From contig JAMFSE010000019.1 of assembly GCA_026225115.1 (NCBI GenBank), positions 1 through 42,536 of the forward strand: a stretch of 42,536 nucleotides of DNA, written 5' to 3'. This DNA is from Rhodovastum atsumiense (GTDB taxonomy: Bacteria; Pseudomonadota; Alphaproteobacteria; Acetobacterales; Acetobacteraceae). The stretch's first letter is position 1; every line of letters starts with the position of its first letter. The notes under the pieces are model-generated. The model was not told the origin of the DNA. It did not search any database and worked only from the letters and a program-made list of their open reading frames with translations. This document shows positions 10,964-20,259 of this stretch, piece by piece. Made by a program: the position numbers and the translations under genes.

Positions 10964-11840
10964 CGCAGTCGCGCGGCCGGTCAAGCCGGGCCGCACCACG
11001 CAGGAGCTTAGGCGCGTCATCTCCAGCAAGATCGGCTGGATCGCCTGCGGCGTGGCGTTGGTGCTGGTTATCGGCCCACTGCTCGATATCGTCTGGGTGG
11101 TCGCCTATAACGGCGCCGCGGCGTTCTCGCCAAAACTTTTCACCACCTCCACGCCGCCTGCCGGCGTCGGGCTTCTGAACGCCATCGAAGGCACCGCCGT
11201 CATCTCCATCATGGCGATGGCGATTGCCGTGCCGATCGGCGTCGGGGCCGGGATTTATTTGTCCGAATACGGCAACAACAAGCTCGGCAACAGCATCCGC
11301 TTCCTCTCGGACGTGCTGACCGGCACGCCTTCGATCGTGCTGGGCTATTTCTCCTATATCGTGCTGGTCGGCGGCCTGGGCTGGGGCCTGGCAGCCCCTG
11401 CCGGTGCCGTCACCATCGCCATCCTCATCGTGCCCTACCTCGCACGCATCACAGAACTGGCGCTCCGCCAAGTACCGGTGGCAATGCGCGAGGCCGGCTT
11501 TGCCTTGGGCGCCACCGAACCAACGGTGGTGTTCAAAATCATCCTGCCGGGCGCTGCCTCGGGCGTCATGACCGGCGCCTTGCTGGCCCTGGCCATCTCG
11601 GTCGGCGAAACCGCGCCACTGATCTACACCGCCGGCTTCTCCAGCTACCCGCTGGATCTGGCGCATCCGGTCCATAGCATCCTGCACAGCCAGATCGGCT
11701 ACCTGACCTATGTGATCTGGAGCTTTATCGAACAACCCGACGCCGCCTCCCACGCGCTGGCCTTCGCGGCGGCCTTCCTGGTGATGCTGTTCGTATTGGC
11801 CATTAATATCGGGGTAAGACTGGCAGTTAAGCGGAAGTAA
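10944..11840 (+). CDS. pstA: Phosphate ABC transporter permease PstA
   Basis: A 298-residue permease partner of PstC. The hydrophobic segment IGWIACGVALVLVIGPLLDI begins near residue 31, and the coupling loop reads REAGFALGATEPTVVFKIILP followed by GALLALAISVGETAPLIYTA. The start ATG lies inside the end of pstC (20-base overlap). Its TAA stop (11838-11840) is part of the terminal GTAAGC of a palindromic repeat. Unusually, no pstB ATPase, phoU or phoB follows; the next gene on the strand is hslV, so the ATPase must be encoded elsewhere. Confidence 0.95.
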   Translation: MSASASNAVARPVKPGRTTQELRRVISSKIGWIACGVALVLVIGPLLDIVWVVAYNGAAAFSPKLFTTSTPPAGVGLLNAIEGTAVISIMAMAIAVPIGVGAGIYLSEYGNNKLGNSIRFLSDVLTGTPSIVLGYFSYIVLVGGLGWGLAAPAGAVTIAILIVPYLARITELALRQVPVAMREAGFALGATEPTVVFKIILPGAASGVMTGALLALAISVGETAPLIYTAGFSSYPLDLAHPVHSILHSQIGYLTYVIWSFIEQPDAASHALAFAAAFLVMLFVLAINIGVRLAVKRK

Positions 11841-11968
11841 GCGGTTCTTTTTTGAAAAAAGAACCAAAAAACTTCTTTGAATCTGTAACATGGGCGTGGG
11901 CTCCCCAGCGCCCAGGCCAGCAGAAAAAGTTTTTTTGCTTCTTTTTGTTCACAAAAAGAAGTGCTTAC
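11837..11968. repeat. Palindromic intergenic element, copy C (complete, 132 bp)
   Basis: Bounded by GTAAGC (11837-11842) and GCTTAC (11963-11968). The left arm has a hairpin GGTTCTTTTT/AAAAAGAACC (11843-11865), then an A6 tract. The centre is a G+C-rich imperfect palindrome (11891-11914). The right arm has a T7 tract (11930-11936) and a perfect 10-bp hairpin with loop TTCA (11938-11961). The whole element is one long inverted repeat: reversed, the right arm reproduces the left. A-tract, GC stem and T-tract in that order fit a two-way intrinsic terminator. No coding capacity or target duplication is visible. The pstA stop codon is inside the left end. The rest of the gap to hslV (11969-12052) shows nothing recognisable. 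Confidence 0.75.
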
Positions 11969-12052
11969 TTACCTAAACCTAACGTCCCTACCCTTTCGCC
12001 TACCAGCCTTGCGGCACTTGCGAGGCGCTGACGGTGGTGCCATTTCCGCTGC

Positions 12053-12622
12053 ATGACGAATTTGACAAACTCCCCTGACTCTCACGACCCGGTCGGCTGG
12101 CATGGCACGACCATTTTATGCGTACGCCGCGACGGCAAAGTGACGATGGCCGGCGACGGCCAGGTCTCGCTCGGCAATACCGTGGTGAAGGGCAATGCCC
12201 GTAAGGTACGGCGAATCGGCAATGGCGCGGTGATCGTCGGCTTTGCTGGCGCCACCGCGGATGCGTTCACCTTGCTTGAACGTCTTGAGACCAAGCTGGA
12301 GCGGTTCCCAAACCAGCTGGAGCGCGCCTGCGTGGAACTGGCCAAGGATTGGCGGACCGAACGTTATCTGCGCCGGCTGGAGGCGATGCTGATCGTCGCC
12401 GATGTTGAACGCAGTTTTACGCTCACCGGCAATGGGGACGTGCTGGAACCGTCGGACGGAATCGTTGCCATCGGTTCGGGCGGCAATTTCGCGCTCTCGG
12501 CAGCGCGCGCTTTGATGACGGTGCCGGATTTGAGCGCTGAGGAAATCGCCCGCCGCGCAATGAAGATCGCCGCCGATATTTGTATCTACACCAATGAAAA
12601 TCTGATTGTTGAATCCCTGTGA
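12053..12622 (+). CDS. hslV: ATP-dependent protease HslVU, peptidase subunit HslV
   Basis: The proteolytic ring of the bacterial proteasome-like HslVU complex. In 189 residues, an 18-residue propeptide precedes the catalytic threonine (Thr19 in [10 protein letters not shown]), which is exposed by self-processing. [21 protein letters not shown] follows, as in the family. The long propeptide is common in alphaproteobacterial HslV. It ends overlapping hslU as GTGA, and hslU, dsbB and coq7 follow without gaps. I could not identify a clear heat-shock (RpoH) promoter in the 84 bases between the palindromic repeat and the start. Confidence 0.97.
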   Translation: MTNLTNSPDSHDPVGWHGTTILCVRRDGKVTMAGDGQVSLGNTVVKGNARKVRRIGNGAVIVGFAGATADAFTLLERLETKLERFPNQLERACVELAKDWRTERYLRRLEAMLIVADVERSFTLTGNGDVLEPSDGIVAIGSGGNFALSAARALMTVPDLSAEEIARRAMKIAADICIYTNENLIVESL

Positions 12623-13938
12623 TTGATGTTCCTGTCTACACCCCGCGTGAAATCGTATCCGAGCTGGACCGCTTCATTATCGGCCAGCATGACGCCAAGC
12701 GCGCCGTCGCCATCGCGCTCAGAAACCGCTGGCGCCGCCTGCAACTTCCCGAAGGCATGCGCGAAGAGGTGGTGCCGAAGAATATCCTGATGATCGGGCC
12801 GACCGGCTGCGGCAAAACCGAGATTGCGCGCCGTCTCGCAAAAATGGCGCAGGCGCCGTTCATCAAGGTCGAAGCGACCAAATTCACCGAAGTCGGCTAT
12901 GTCGGCCGCGATGTGGAGAGCATCATCCGCGATCTGGTCGAAGCCTCGATCACCATGCTGCGCGAACAGAATCGCAAAGGCGTCGAGGCGAAAGCCGAGC
13001 TCGCCGCAGAAGAGCGGCTGGTCAACGCGCTGGTGGGTGAAGGGGCAAGCGCGGACACCAAGGTGAAATTCCGCCGCATGCTGCGCGGTGGCGAGCTTGA
13101 GGATAAGGAGATCGAGATCGCCGTCGGCGAAACCGGCGGCCAGGCCATCGGCATGATCGACATTCCTGGCGCGCCGCAGAACGGCGCCATCAACCTCGGC
13201 GATATGATGAAGGGCATGTTCGGCCGCCAGGCGCAGAAACGCAAAATGCTGGTGCCGGAAGCTCGCAAGGCCTTGGAGCGTGAGGAGGCCGACCGGCTGC
13301 TGGACACCGAAGCGCTGACCAAGGACGCCCTGCACCATGCCGAGAATAACGGCATCGTCTTCCTCGACGAGATCGATAAGATCTGCGCCAAGACCGAGAA
13401 CGGTTTCCGTGGCGGGGATGTCTCGCGCGAAGGGGTGCAGCGCGATCTGCTGCCGTTGATCGAAGGCACCACCGTTTCAACCAAATACGGGCCAGTGAAG
13501 ACCGACCATATCCTGTTCATCGCCTCCGGCGCCTTCCATGTCGCCAAGCCGGCCGACCTGCTGCCGGAACTGCAAGGCCGGCTGCCGATCCGGGTCGAAC
13601 TGTCGTCGCTGTCGCGCGAGGATTTCCGCCGCATATTGAGCGAGCCGGAACATTCTTTGCTGAAGCAATACACCGCCTTGCTGAATACCGAAGGCGTGGC
13701 GCTATCCTTCTCGGAAGATGCGGTCGATGCGCTGGCGGGCTTGGCCTACGACATCAACGACCGGGTCGAGAATATCGGCGCGCGCCGGCTGGCAACGGTG
13801 CTGGAGCGGTTGCTGGAGGAGATCAGCTTCTCCGCCACCGACCGCGCCGGCGAGCAGGTGCTGGTGGATGCCGCCTATGTGAATGACAAGGTGGCGCCGT
13901 TGGCGGCGAAGGGCGATTTGAGCCGGTTCATTCTTTGA
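12619..13938 (+). CDS. hslU: ATP-dependent protease HslVU, ATPase subunit HslU
   Basis: AAA+ unfoldase that feeds substrates to HslV. It is 439 residues. Walker A is GPTGCGKT (60-67), Walker B is VFLDEID (247-253), the variable I-domain lies between about residues 105 and 225, and the sensor-2 region ([21 protein letters not shown]) precedes the C-terminus, which ends SRFIL as in HslU proteins that dock onto HslV. The start is GTG at 12619, overlapping the hslV stop (GTGA). The stop overlaps the next gene as TTGA. Stoichiometric coupling with hslV is implied. Confidence 0.98.
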   Translation: MIDVPVYTPREIVSELDRFIIGQHDAKRAVAIALRNRWRRLQLPEGMREEVVPKNILMIGPTGCGKTEIARRLAKMAQAPFIKVEATKFTEVGYVGRDVESIIRDLVEASITMLREQNRKGVEAKAELAAEERLVNALVGEGASADTKVKFRRMLRGGELEDKEIEIAVGETGGQAIGMIDIPGAPQNGAINLGDMMKGMFGRQAQKRKMLVPEARKALEREEADRLLDTEALTKDALHHAENNGIVFLDEIDKICAKTENGFRGGDVSREGVQRDLLPLIEGTTVSTKYGPVKTDHILFIASGAFHVAKPADLLPELQGRLPIRVELSSLSREDFRRILSEPEHSLLKQYTALLNTEGVALSFSEDAVDALAGLAYDINDRVENIGARRLATVLERLLEEISFSATDRAGEQVLVDAAYVNDKVAPLAAKGDLSRFIL

Positions 13939-14402
13939 ATTTTCGACTGGCCGGATTGGCGACAGCCCTGGCCGCTTTGGCCGCTTTGGGCGTCGCATAT
14001 TACGTGCAGGATTTCATGCGGCTGTTCCCCTGCCCGCTTTGCCTGCTGGAGCGCTGGCCCTATCGGATGGTGATCGTGCTGGGGCTGCTCGCGGCCGCCT
14101 CACCTCGTACAGTGGGCCGAGCGATCCTGTTGCTTGCGGTGTTGGCATTGTTGGGTGATGCCGCGATTGCCTTCGTCCATGCCGGCGTGGAATTTCACTG
14201 GTGGCAAAGCCCGCTGCCCGAATGCAACGGCATCCTGACCCCCGGGGCCGCATTGCCGATGACACCGGCGAAACCGTGCGATCAGCCGACCTTCCTGATC
14301 CCCGGCCTGCCGGTCTCCATGGCGGCTATGAATCTTTTATATGCGGTGGTTTTCGCGCTCGTGCTATTGGCTTACATTGTTCGCAGACCAAGGCGGGTTT
14401 AA
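13935..14402 (+). CDS. dsbB: Disulfide bond formation protein B (DsbB-like)
   Basis: Quinone-linked membrane oxidoreductase that reoxidises DsbA. The 155-residue protein has about four hydrophobic helices. The first periplasmic cysteine pair is CPLC at residues 33-36 ([15 protein letters not shown]), and the second pair is Cys97 (PECNG) and Cys115 (PCDQPTF), the DsbB pattern. The start is TTG at 13935, overlapping the hslU stop. The stop TAA overlaps the coq7 ATG by one base. Neighbouring coq7 makes the ubiquinone that DsbB uses as electron acceptor, a plausible but unproved link. Confidence 0.9.
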   Translation: MNFRLAGLATALAALAALGVAYYVQDFMRLFPCPLCLLERWPYRMVIVLGLLAAASPRTVGRAILLLAVLALLGDAAIAFVHAGVEFHWWQSPLPECNGILTPGAALPMTPAKPCDQPTFLIPGLPVSMAAMNLLYAVVFALVLLAYIVRRPRRV

Positions 14403-14911
14403 TGACGGATCAGGTGAAAAAATTCATCCGGGTCGATCATGCCGGCGAGTACGGCGCGGCGCAGATTTATGCCGGGCAACTGGCGGTGCTAGGCCGTGGC
14501 CCGCATGCCGCCGAATTGCGGTACATGCAGGCGCAGGAGCAGGCGCATCTCGACAGCTTTTCCGATTTGATCCATCGCCGCCGGGTGCGCCCAACGGCGC
14601 TGCTGCCGGTATGGCAAGTCGCAGGATTCGCGCTCGGCGCAATTACGGCGGCGCTCGGGCCGCGCTCGGCGATGGCCTGCACCGTCGCGATCGAGGAGAC
14701 GATCAACGACCATTACGCCGCCCAGGAAGCCGCGCTCGGCGATGACGACCCGGAACTGAAGGACGCCATCACGCGTTTCCGCGCCCAGGAACTCGACCAC
14801 CGGGATACGGCGCTGGCGAACGGCGCGGAGAAAGCCCCCGGCTACCGCCTGCTGACCGCGGTCATCAAAATGGGGTGCAAAACCGCCATCCGGATCAGCG
14901 AGAATATCTAA
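14402..14911 (+). CDS. coq7: Demethoxyubiquinone hydroxylase (Coq7/CLK-1 family)
   Basis: Di-iron monooxygenase for the late hydroxylation in ubiquinone synthesis. It is 169 residues of ferritin-like helices. The six expected iron ligands are visible: Glu16 (HAGEYGA), Glu46 and His49 (QEQAH), Glu98 (IEETINDHY), Glu130 and His133 (QELDH). It is the short alphaproteobacterial form. The ATG at 14402 overlaps the dsbB stop (TAATG); an in-frame upstream extension is rejected because it lies wholly within dsbB. It is the last gene of the hslV-hslU-dsbB-coq7 run. Confidence 0.95.
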   Translation: MTDQVKKFIRVDHAGEYGAAQIYAGQLAVLGRGPHAAELRYMQAQEQAHLDSFSDLIHRRRVRPTALLPVWQVAGFALGAITAALGPRSAMACTVAIEETINDHYAAQEAALGDDDPELKDAITRFRAQELDHRDTALANGAEKAPGYRLLTAVIKMGCKTAIRISENI

Positions 14912-15007
14912 GCTGATCATAACCCGGACAACGGATTAATCAGCGTTCAAATTACGCTTGCATTGCTTGTCTGCCTTCGCCTCCCGCCCGAACTGAGCTT
15001 GGTAAAC

Positions 15008-15255
15008 ATGCGAGTGGGGGCTCATGCCGAAATGTTCAGGGTGGAAACTTGCCTCAGGCCTCTTCTCGCGGCGCCGCTGCTGCTTGGCGGCTGTAGCTCG
15101 CTTTTAACCCAATCCGCCGGCGTACAAACATCACCAGCAAAAATCCGGCGGCGCCGCGCCCGGTCTACATCACGACTGCGTGCGAGCAGCTGGATCGAAC
15201 CTGGAAATGGGCGGAGGCGGAACCTGCAGTCCAACGCTGGGGATTTTTACAATAG
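15008..15255 (+). pseudogene. Frameshifted small lipoprotein remnant
   Basis: The reading frame from the ATG at 15008 encodes a lipoprotein-type signal, LRPLLAAPLLLGGCSSLLTQ, with lipobox LGGC. After about 15126 this frame turns into arginine-rich sequence typical of a wrong frame. A different frame from 15127 reads NITSKNPAAPRPVYITTACE..., then DRTWKWAEAEPAVQRWGFLQ and a TAG at 15253-15255, which looks like genuine protein but has no start of its own (a stop lies shortly upstream). A one-base indel joining the two frames would give a lipoprotein of about 80 residues. Either a broken gene or a sequencing error; family not recognised. The rest of the 400-bp gap between coq7 and the multicopper oxidase (14912-15311) shows nothing else. 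Confidence 0.4.
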
Positions 15256-15311
15256 AAAAAAATCTCTACGGGTAACTCCGCTGCGATCTCCCACTCAATC
15301 GGCGCACGAAA

Positions 15312-16790
15312 CTAGCTGTACACGACCTCCGCCATCATGCCCGACGCCATATGATAAAGGTTATGGCAATGGAACAGCCAACGGCCCGGGTTGTTTGCGT
15401 CGAAGGCGATCATCACCGTCGCCATCGGCGGCACCAGCACGGTATCGCGCATGGCGCCCGAAATTTCCGTGCCCTGCATCTCAACAACCTGAAAATGATG
15501 GCCATGCAAATGCATCGGGTGCGCCATCATGGTGTTATTCGTCATAGTGAAATGAACCCGCTCTCCTGATGTCACGGTGAGCGGGTGGTGGTTATTCCAT
15601 TGCAGTCCGTTGATACCCCAGTTGTAGCCCATCATGCCACCGCTAAGACTGAGGCGGTGAATCCGGTCGGGCGCGCGCGCCGGTAAAGGCTGTACCGCAA
15701 CCAGCTGCAACTCCAATTGCGATCCGCAAGCCGCCGCCAGGCTATCGGAAGTATCTTGCAGCCTGGCGATGGCGGCGCCCGGCGTGGCGATGATGATGCC
15801 TGTGCATTGCCGGGCCCCCTCGCGCTGCGCGATAATGGGATAGGCGCCCGAAGCGGGCAGGCGAAGCAGCACGTCTGCCCGCTGGGCGCCGGCCAGGGGA
15901 AAGTGCGAGACAACGACGGGATTCACCGCATTGCCGTCGACGGCGATAATCCGGCCCTGCAGCGCTCCCAGATCGATCCAGAAATTGGTGGCGGCGGCGC
16001 CGTTGATCAACCGCAGCCGGATACGACCTCCGGCACTGGCTGTGACGATTTCGGGATCGGCCAACGTGCGGTCATTGGCGAGATAAGCGTCGAACTCGAT
16101 GTCATTGAGATCCATACCCATGCCGCCGGCGCCCGACATCATGCCCGCCGCATTGCCGTTGGTACCGGTAGGGCTGCCCGCGCCCATCATTCCGCCGCCC
16201 ATCGTTCCGCCTGCGGCAGAGCCGGTGCCGCTCCGCCCGGTGAGGTCGGCGAGAATCTGCAGGGGATCACGAAAGGTGAAGTCGTGCAGGAGAACAACGA
16301 CTTCCTGCGCATCGATCCGTGCATCATTGGCGCCGCGAACGATCAGCGGTGCGGCCATCAGGGATTGCTCCTGCAATCCCTGATGGGAATGCATCCAATG
16401 CGTGCCGGGCCGTGGCGCGAAATCATAGCCACGGACGGCGCCGGCGGCGATCGGGCCGACATAGCCGGTTTCGGTCACGCCATCCTGCGCCGCAGGCGGC
16501 GTCTGGCCATGCCAATGAATGATGGAGGCCGTTTCGCATTGGTTGTCGACCGAATAAGCGAAGCGTTCGCCGGCGGAAAGTTTAAGGCCAGGCTTGCCGT
16601 CGGGCCCCTGGATATGAAAGACCGAAGCCGCCTTGCCGTTGACCTCCAGCGTTCGCCGCGAAACCGTGAGTGCCGGTGCCGATACCGGTGTGGGTGCCGA
16701 TGCCTCGGCGCGGGAACCCGCAAGCGCCGTGGCGAGCATCGCCGAACTGCTGGAAGCCAAGAGGCGGCGGCGGGAAATGCGTGGGTTCAT
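15312..16790 (-). CDS. Tat-exported multicopper oxidase with Met-rich insert
   Basis: A 492-residue periplasmic laccase-type oxidase, related to CueO/CopA-like copper-tolerance enzymes. The N-terminus has a Tat signal (SRRRLLAS at 6-13, hydrophobic stretch, AEA near 30). Copper-binding motifs are all present: HWHG (92-95), HWMHSH (131-136), HPMHLHGHH (424-432) and HCHNLYHMASGM (474-485), giving type-1 ligands Cys475, His480 and Met485. A Gly/Met-rich insert at about 196-226 (TMGGGMMGAGSP, AGMMSGAGGMGM) resembles the methionine-rich Cu(I)-capturing segments of CueO. Likely role: oxidising Cu(I) or other metals; substrate is inferred. Its stop lies 56 bp from the lipoprotein remnant and it is downstream of aroC on the same strand. 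Confidence 0.92.
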   Translation of the reverse strand: MNPRISRRRLLASSSSAMLATALAGSRAEASAPTPVSAPALTVSRRTLEVNGKAASVFHIQGPDGKPGLKLSAGERFAYSVDNQCETASIIHWHGQTPPAAQDGVTETGYVGPIAAGAVRGYDFAPRPGTHWMHSHQGLQEQSLMAAPLIVRGANDARIDAQEVVVLLHDFTFRDPLQILADLTGRSGTGSAAGGTMGGGMMGAGSPTGTNGNAAGMMSGAGGMGMDLNDIEFDAYLANDRTLADPEIVTASAGGRIRLRLINGAAATNFWIDLGALQGRIIAVDGNAVNPVVVSHFPLAGAQRADVLLRLPASGAYPIIAQREGARQCTGIIIATPGAAIARLQDTSDSLAAACGSQLELQLVAVQPLPARAPDRIHRLSLSGGMMGYNWGINGLQWNNHHPLTVTSGERVHFTMTNNTMMAHPMHLHGHHFQVVEMQGTEISGAMRDTVLVPPMATVMIAFDANNPGRWLFHCHNLYHMASGMMAEVVYS

Positions 16791-16881
16791 TGGTCATCCA
16801 GTTGTGCTGTTGACATCTTATTCCAATGAAAAAGCCTAACGATGCATTGATCCCGCGCAAACGCCAACCGAGATTATTTTT

Positions 16882-17985
16882 TTATTGCCTTGGTAGAACA
16901 GCTTTCTGCGGTGTTTCGCCGTTTTGGGCGCGATGCCGCAATAGATGATCTGCCAGGACGCAGGCCAGCATCGCCTCGCCTACCGGGACCGCGCGGATGC
17001 CGACGCAGGGGTCGTGGCGGCCTTTGGTGGTGATATCCACTTCCTTGCCGGTGCGGTCGACGCCGCGCATCGGGGTGAGGATTGAGCTGGTGGGCTTTAC
17101 CGCGAATCGCGCAATGATCGGCTGGCTGGTGGAGATGCCGCCGAGGATGCCGCCGGCGTGATTGGCCAGGAACTGGACCTCGCCCCTTTCCATCCGCATC
17201 TCGTCGCCATCCTCTTCCCCTCGGAGGGCTGCGGCAGCGAAACCATCGCCGATTTCCACGCCTTTTACAGCGTTGATGCTCATCAATGCGGCGGCAATAT
17301 CGGCGTCGAGCTTACCGTAAATCGGCGCCCCTAGGCCGGGTTTGACACCGCTAGCAGTGATTTCAAGCACGGCGCCGAGCGAGGAACCTTCCTTGCGCAC
17401 CAGCTCCAGGATACTCGCCCAGGCATCCGCTGCGACGGGGTCCGGGCAAAAGAACGGATTGTTATCGATCTCAGCCCAATCCCAGCGCGGCCGGCTGATC
17501 CAATGGCTGCCAAGGGCGACCATGGCGCCGCGAATTTGCACCTGCTCGCCAAGGATCTTGCGGGCAACAGCACCGGCGGCAACGCGCATAGCGGTTTCCC
17601 GGGCTGAGGACCGGCCACCGCCGCGCGGGTCGCGGATGCCGTATTTCAGCTCATAAGTGATGTCGGCGTGGCCCGGGCGGAACTGTGCCGCGATATTGCT
17701 GTAATCCTTGGAGCGTTGATCGACATTCTCAATCGTCAAGGCGATCGGCGTGCCTGTGGTGCGTCCTTCATAAACGCCGGAGAGGATTTTTACCTGATCC
17801 GGCTCCTGCCGCTGCGTGGTGTATTTCGATTGACCGGGGCGCCGCTTGTCCAGAAACGGTTGAATATCGGCTTCCGACAGCAAAATGCCCGGTGGTGTCC
17901 CGTCGATTACGCAGCCGGTCGCAGGCCCATGGCTTTCGCCCCAGGTGGTTACGCGAAACAGATGCCCGAAGCTGTTATGCGACAT
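16882..17985 (-). CDS. aroC: Chorismate synthase
   Basis: Makes chorismate from EPSP with reduced FMN, the end of the shikimate pathway. It is 367 residues from the ATG at 17985 ([20 protein letters not shown], the conserved N-terminal signature). Further hallmarks are the [16 protein letters not shown] segment and the [16 protein letters not shown] signature near residues 127-142. An in-frame extension upstream to 18060 is rejected because it lies inside fabI and lacks homology-like sequence. It follows fabI by 8 bases, so the two are likely co-transcribed. Confidence 0.97.
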   Translation of the reverse strand: MSHNSFGHLFRVTTWGESHGPATGCVIDGTPPGILLSEADIQPFLDKRRPGQSKYTTQRQEPDQVKILSGVYEGRTTGTPIALTIENVDQRSKDYSNIAAQFRPGHADITYELKYGIRDPRGGGRSSARETAMRVAAGAVARKILGEQVQIRGAMVALGSHWISRPRWDWAEIDNNPFFCPDPVAADAWASILELVRKEGSSLGAVLEITASGVKPGLGAPIYGKLDADIAAALMSINAVKGVEIGDGFAAAALRGEEDGDEMRMERGEVQFLANHAGGILGGISTSQPIIARFAVKPTSSILTPMRGVDRTGKEVDITTKGRHDPCVGIRAVPVGEAMLACVLADHLLRHRAQNGETPQKAVLPRQ

Positions 17986-17993
17986 TGGCTCAA

Positions 17994-18836
17994 CTAATCG
18001 GAAGAAACGGCAATATCCGGGGCGGCCGGATTTTTCATCCCAACCGTATGATAACCGCAATCGACATGGTGGACTTCGCCGGTAACGCCCTTGGAGAGAT
18101 CGGAGAGCAGATACAGGCCGGAGCCACCGACTTCTTCGAGCTCTACATTGCGCTCCAACGGCGCGTTATATTTGTTCCACTTCATGATGTAGCTGAAATC
18201 ACCGATGCCGGCGGCCGCCAGGGTCTTGATCGGCCCGGCGCTGATGGCGTTGACGCGCACCTGCTGACTGCCGAGATCGGCCGCCATATAGCGCACGGAG
18301 GATTCAAGCGCTGCCTTGGCGACGCCCATCACATTATAATGCGGCACCACGCGCTCGGCGCCGAGATATGAGAGGGTCAGCAAAGAGCCGCCATTGGGCA
18401 TGAGGGCAGCGGCGCGGCGGCCGGCGGCGGCGAAGGAATAGCAGGAAATATCCATTGCCTGCAGGAACGCCGCCCGTGGTGTATCAAGAAAACGGCCGCG
18501 CAGATAATTTTTATCGGCGAAGCCGATGGCATGCACCAGGAAGTCGATCTTCGGCCAATTGGCGGCGACGGTTGCAAACGCCTCGTCCATCGCCACGTCG
18601 CTGCTGACATCGCAGGGGATGACCATGTCGGAATTGATTGAGGCGGCCAGAGGGCGGACGCGTTTCTCAAGCGCCTCGCCTTGATAAGTGAAGGCCACCT
18701 CGCCGCCCTGGGCCGAAATTGCCTGTGCGATCGCCCAGGCAATGGACCGATTATTGGCAACGCCCATGATAATCCCGCGCTTGCCTTGCATCAGCGTGCC
18801 TTTAGCAATCGTGGTCTGGGCGGCAGTGTCGGGCAT
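17994..18836 (-). CDS. fabI: Enoyl-[acyl-carrier-protein] reductase (NADH), FabI type
   Basis: Last reductive step of fatty-acid elongation. It is 280 residues from the ATG at 18836, chosen because GGAGA lies 9 bases upstream; an in-frame ATG at 18884 would add 16 residues. It is an atypical short-chain dehydrogenase: cofactor loop [17 protein letters not shown], then [20 protein letters not shown] with Tyr157, catalytic Tyr167 and Lys174 in FabI spacing. This is the triclosan-target family; sensitivity is not readable here. Downstream aroC is 8 bases away. Confidence 0.95.
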   Translation of the reverse strand: MPDTAAQTTIAKGTLMQGKRGIIMGVANNRSIAWAIAQAISAQGGEVAFTYQGEALEKRVRPLAASINSDMVIPCDVSSDVAMDEAFATVAANWPKIDFLVHAIGFADKNYLRGRFLDTPRAAFLQAMDISCYSFAAAGRRAAALMPNGGSLLTLSYLGAERVVPHYNVMGVAKAALESSVRYMAADLGSQQVRVNAISAGPIKTLAAAGIGDFSYIMKWNKYNAPLERNVELEEVGGSGLYLLSDLSKGVTGEVHHVDCGYHTVGMKNPAAPDIAVSSD

Positions 18837-19009
18837 TAATCTGTTCTCCGGGCGGGCATTCGTTAAAATCATGGTTGGTGACATAGAGTACAGGCTGCGA
18901 TCAAGGCCCGCAAACAGGCGAGCATAAAATTCGCCGCTTTGACCCGTATCATGGAAAGCGAGGCCTATTTTGTTTAATAATTTGAAAAACCATCAGCGGA
19001 GGCTCAGCC

Positions 19010-19597
19010 TTGACCGAATTTTTTGACGACCCTTTTGAAACCTTCACCGCCTGGCTGGCGGAGGCGGCAAAAACCGAGCCGAGCGACCCGAATGCCATGA
19101 CGCTCGCGACCTGCGGCAGCGATGGGCGCCCTTCCGCCCGGATTGTGCTGTTGAAGGAATGGGACGTGGACGGGTTTGTTTTCTACACCAACCTCGAATC
19201 CCGCAAATCCAATGAAATCGGCGAAAATCCTAAGGTCGCATTGCTGTTCCACTGGAAATCGCTAGCCCGGCAGATCCGAATCGAAGGGCAGGTTTCCGCT
19301 GTTTCCGACGCCCAGGCCGATGCCTATTTTGCCGGCAGGCCACGGCTTTCGCGCATCGGCGCCTGGGCTTCAGCCCAGTCCCGGCCGCTCGCCGACCGCG
19401 AAACATTCGAGGCGGATTTTGCCGCTGCCGACGCGCGTTTTCCCGGCGACGCGACGCCCCGGCCACCGTTCTGGTCAGGCTGGCGGGTGACCCCCGCCAG
19501 TTTCGAATTCTGGCAGGACCGGGAATTCCGCCTGCATGACCGCATTACCTTCACGCCATCAGCATCGGGCTGGCGCCAAAGCAGGCTGTATCCCTAG
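19010..19597 (+). CDS. pdxH: Pyridoxamine 5'-phosphate oxidase
   Basis: FMN enzyme producing pyridoxal 5'-phosphate. The 195 residues match the family length. Visible segments are DPNAMTLATCGSDGRPSARI, VLLKEWDVDGFVFYTNLESR (FMN and substrate contacts), the PRLSRIGAWASAQS helix, and the C-terminal FEFWQDREFRLHDRI followed by WRQSRLYP, which ends PdxH proteins. The start is TTG at 19010, supported by CGGAGG at 18997-19002 with 7-base spacing. It converges with ppa, with 17 bp between the stops. Confidence 0.96.
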   Translation: MTEFFDDPFETFTAWLAEAAKTEPSDPNAMTLATCGSDGRPSARIVLLKEWDVDGFVFYTNLESRKSNEIGENPKVALLFHWKSLARQIRIEGQVSAVSDAQADAYFAGRPRLSRIGAWASAQSRPLADRETFEADFAAADARFPGDATPRPPFWSGWRVTPASFEFWQDREFRLHDRITFTPSASGWRQSRLYP

Positions 19598-19614
19598 GCA
19601 GGCGAGACTGGTTT

Positions 19615-20148
19615 TTAGACCGGCGAGACCGCAACCTTTTTCTGGCTTGCCAGGATCGCGGCCTCGGCTTCGGCGCGGTCGCCCCAGCCGGTTATTTTAA
19701 CCCATTTGCCCTTCTCGAGATCTTTATAATGCTCGAAGAAATGCTTGATGGTGTCGCGGGTGATGGCCGGCAGCTGCGCCACTTCGGTGATATCCGTGTA
19801 TTGCGGATGCACCTTGTCATGCGGCACGCAGATGATTTTCTCATCCTGCCCGGCCTCGTCTTCCATTTTCAGCAGGCCGATCGGCCGGGCGCGGACAACC
19901 GCACCTGGAACCACTGCGGTCGGAAGCAGCACCAGCGCGTCGGCCGGGTCGCCGTCATCGGCCAGGGTGTTGGGAATGAAGCCATAGGCGGCCGGATAGG
20001 TCATCGCCGTGAAAACCACGCGGTCCACCACCAGGGCGCCACTTTCCTTGTCGACCTCGTATTTGACGCCGGATCCATGCGGGATCTCGATCACCACGTT
20101 GATGTCATGCGGCACATCCCGTCCGGCGGCAATTTTCGACACGTCCAT
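19615..20148 (-). CDS. ppa: Inorganic pyrophosphatase (family I)
   Basis: Hydrolyses pyrophosphate from biosynthetic reactions. It is 177 residues from the ATG at 20148 ([13 protein letters not shown]), which has GGGAGAG 8 bases upstream; a longer in-frame start at 20190 is unlikely. The metal-binding signature [11 protein letters not shown] places Asp65, Asp67 and Asp70 at the classical positions. [19 protein letters not shown] supplies the usual Lys and Glu residues. Cytoplasmic hexamer in the family. Confidence 0.96.
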   Translation of the reverse strand: MDVSKIAAGRDVPHDINVVIEIPHGSGVKYEVDKESGALVVDRVVFTAMTYPAAYGFIPNTLADDGDPADALVLLPTAVVPGAVVRARPIGLLKMEDEAGQDEKIICVPHDKVHPQYTDITEVAQLPAITRDTIKHFFEHYKDLEKGKWVKITGWGDRAEAEAAILASQKKVAVSPV

Positions 20149-20259
20149 GCAATAACTCTCCCGGTTTAAAAGCCCGCTCGGGGTATACATTTAGCCACCC
20201 GTCTTGCCAACGCATCGGCTGCGGTTATGTTGCGCCGGGCCGGCGATCCGGCGACCGGC

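Noticed and set aside
11837-11968. Palindromic elements as insertion sequences or CRISPR repeats
   Set aside because: There is no transposase, no target-site duplication that I can see, and no regular spacing; each copy lies alone between genes.
14201-14911. A longer Coq7 starting inside dsbB
   Set aside because: The extra 67 residues overlap dsbB and do not resemble Coq7; the ATG at 14402 overlaps the dsbB stop and matches the family start.
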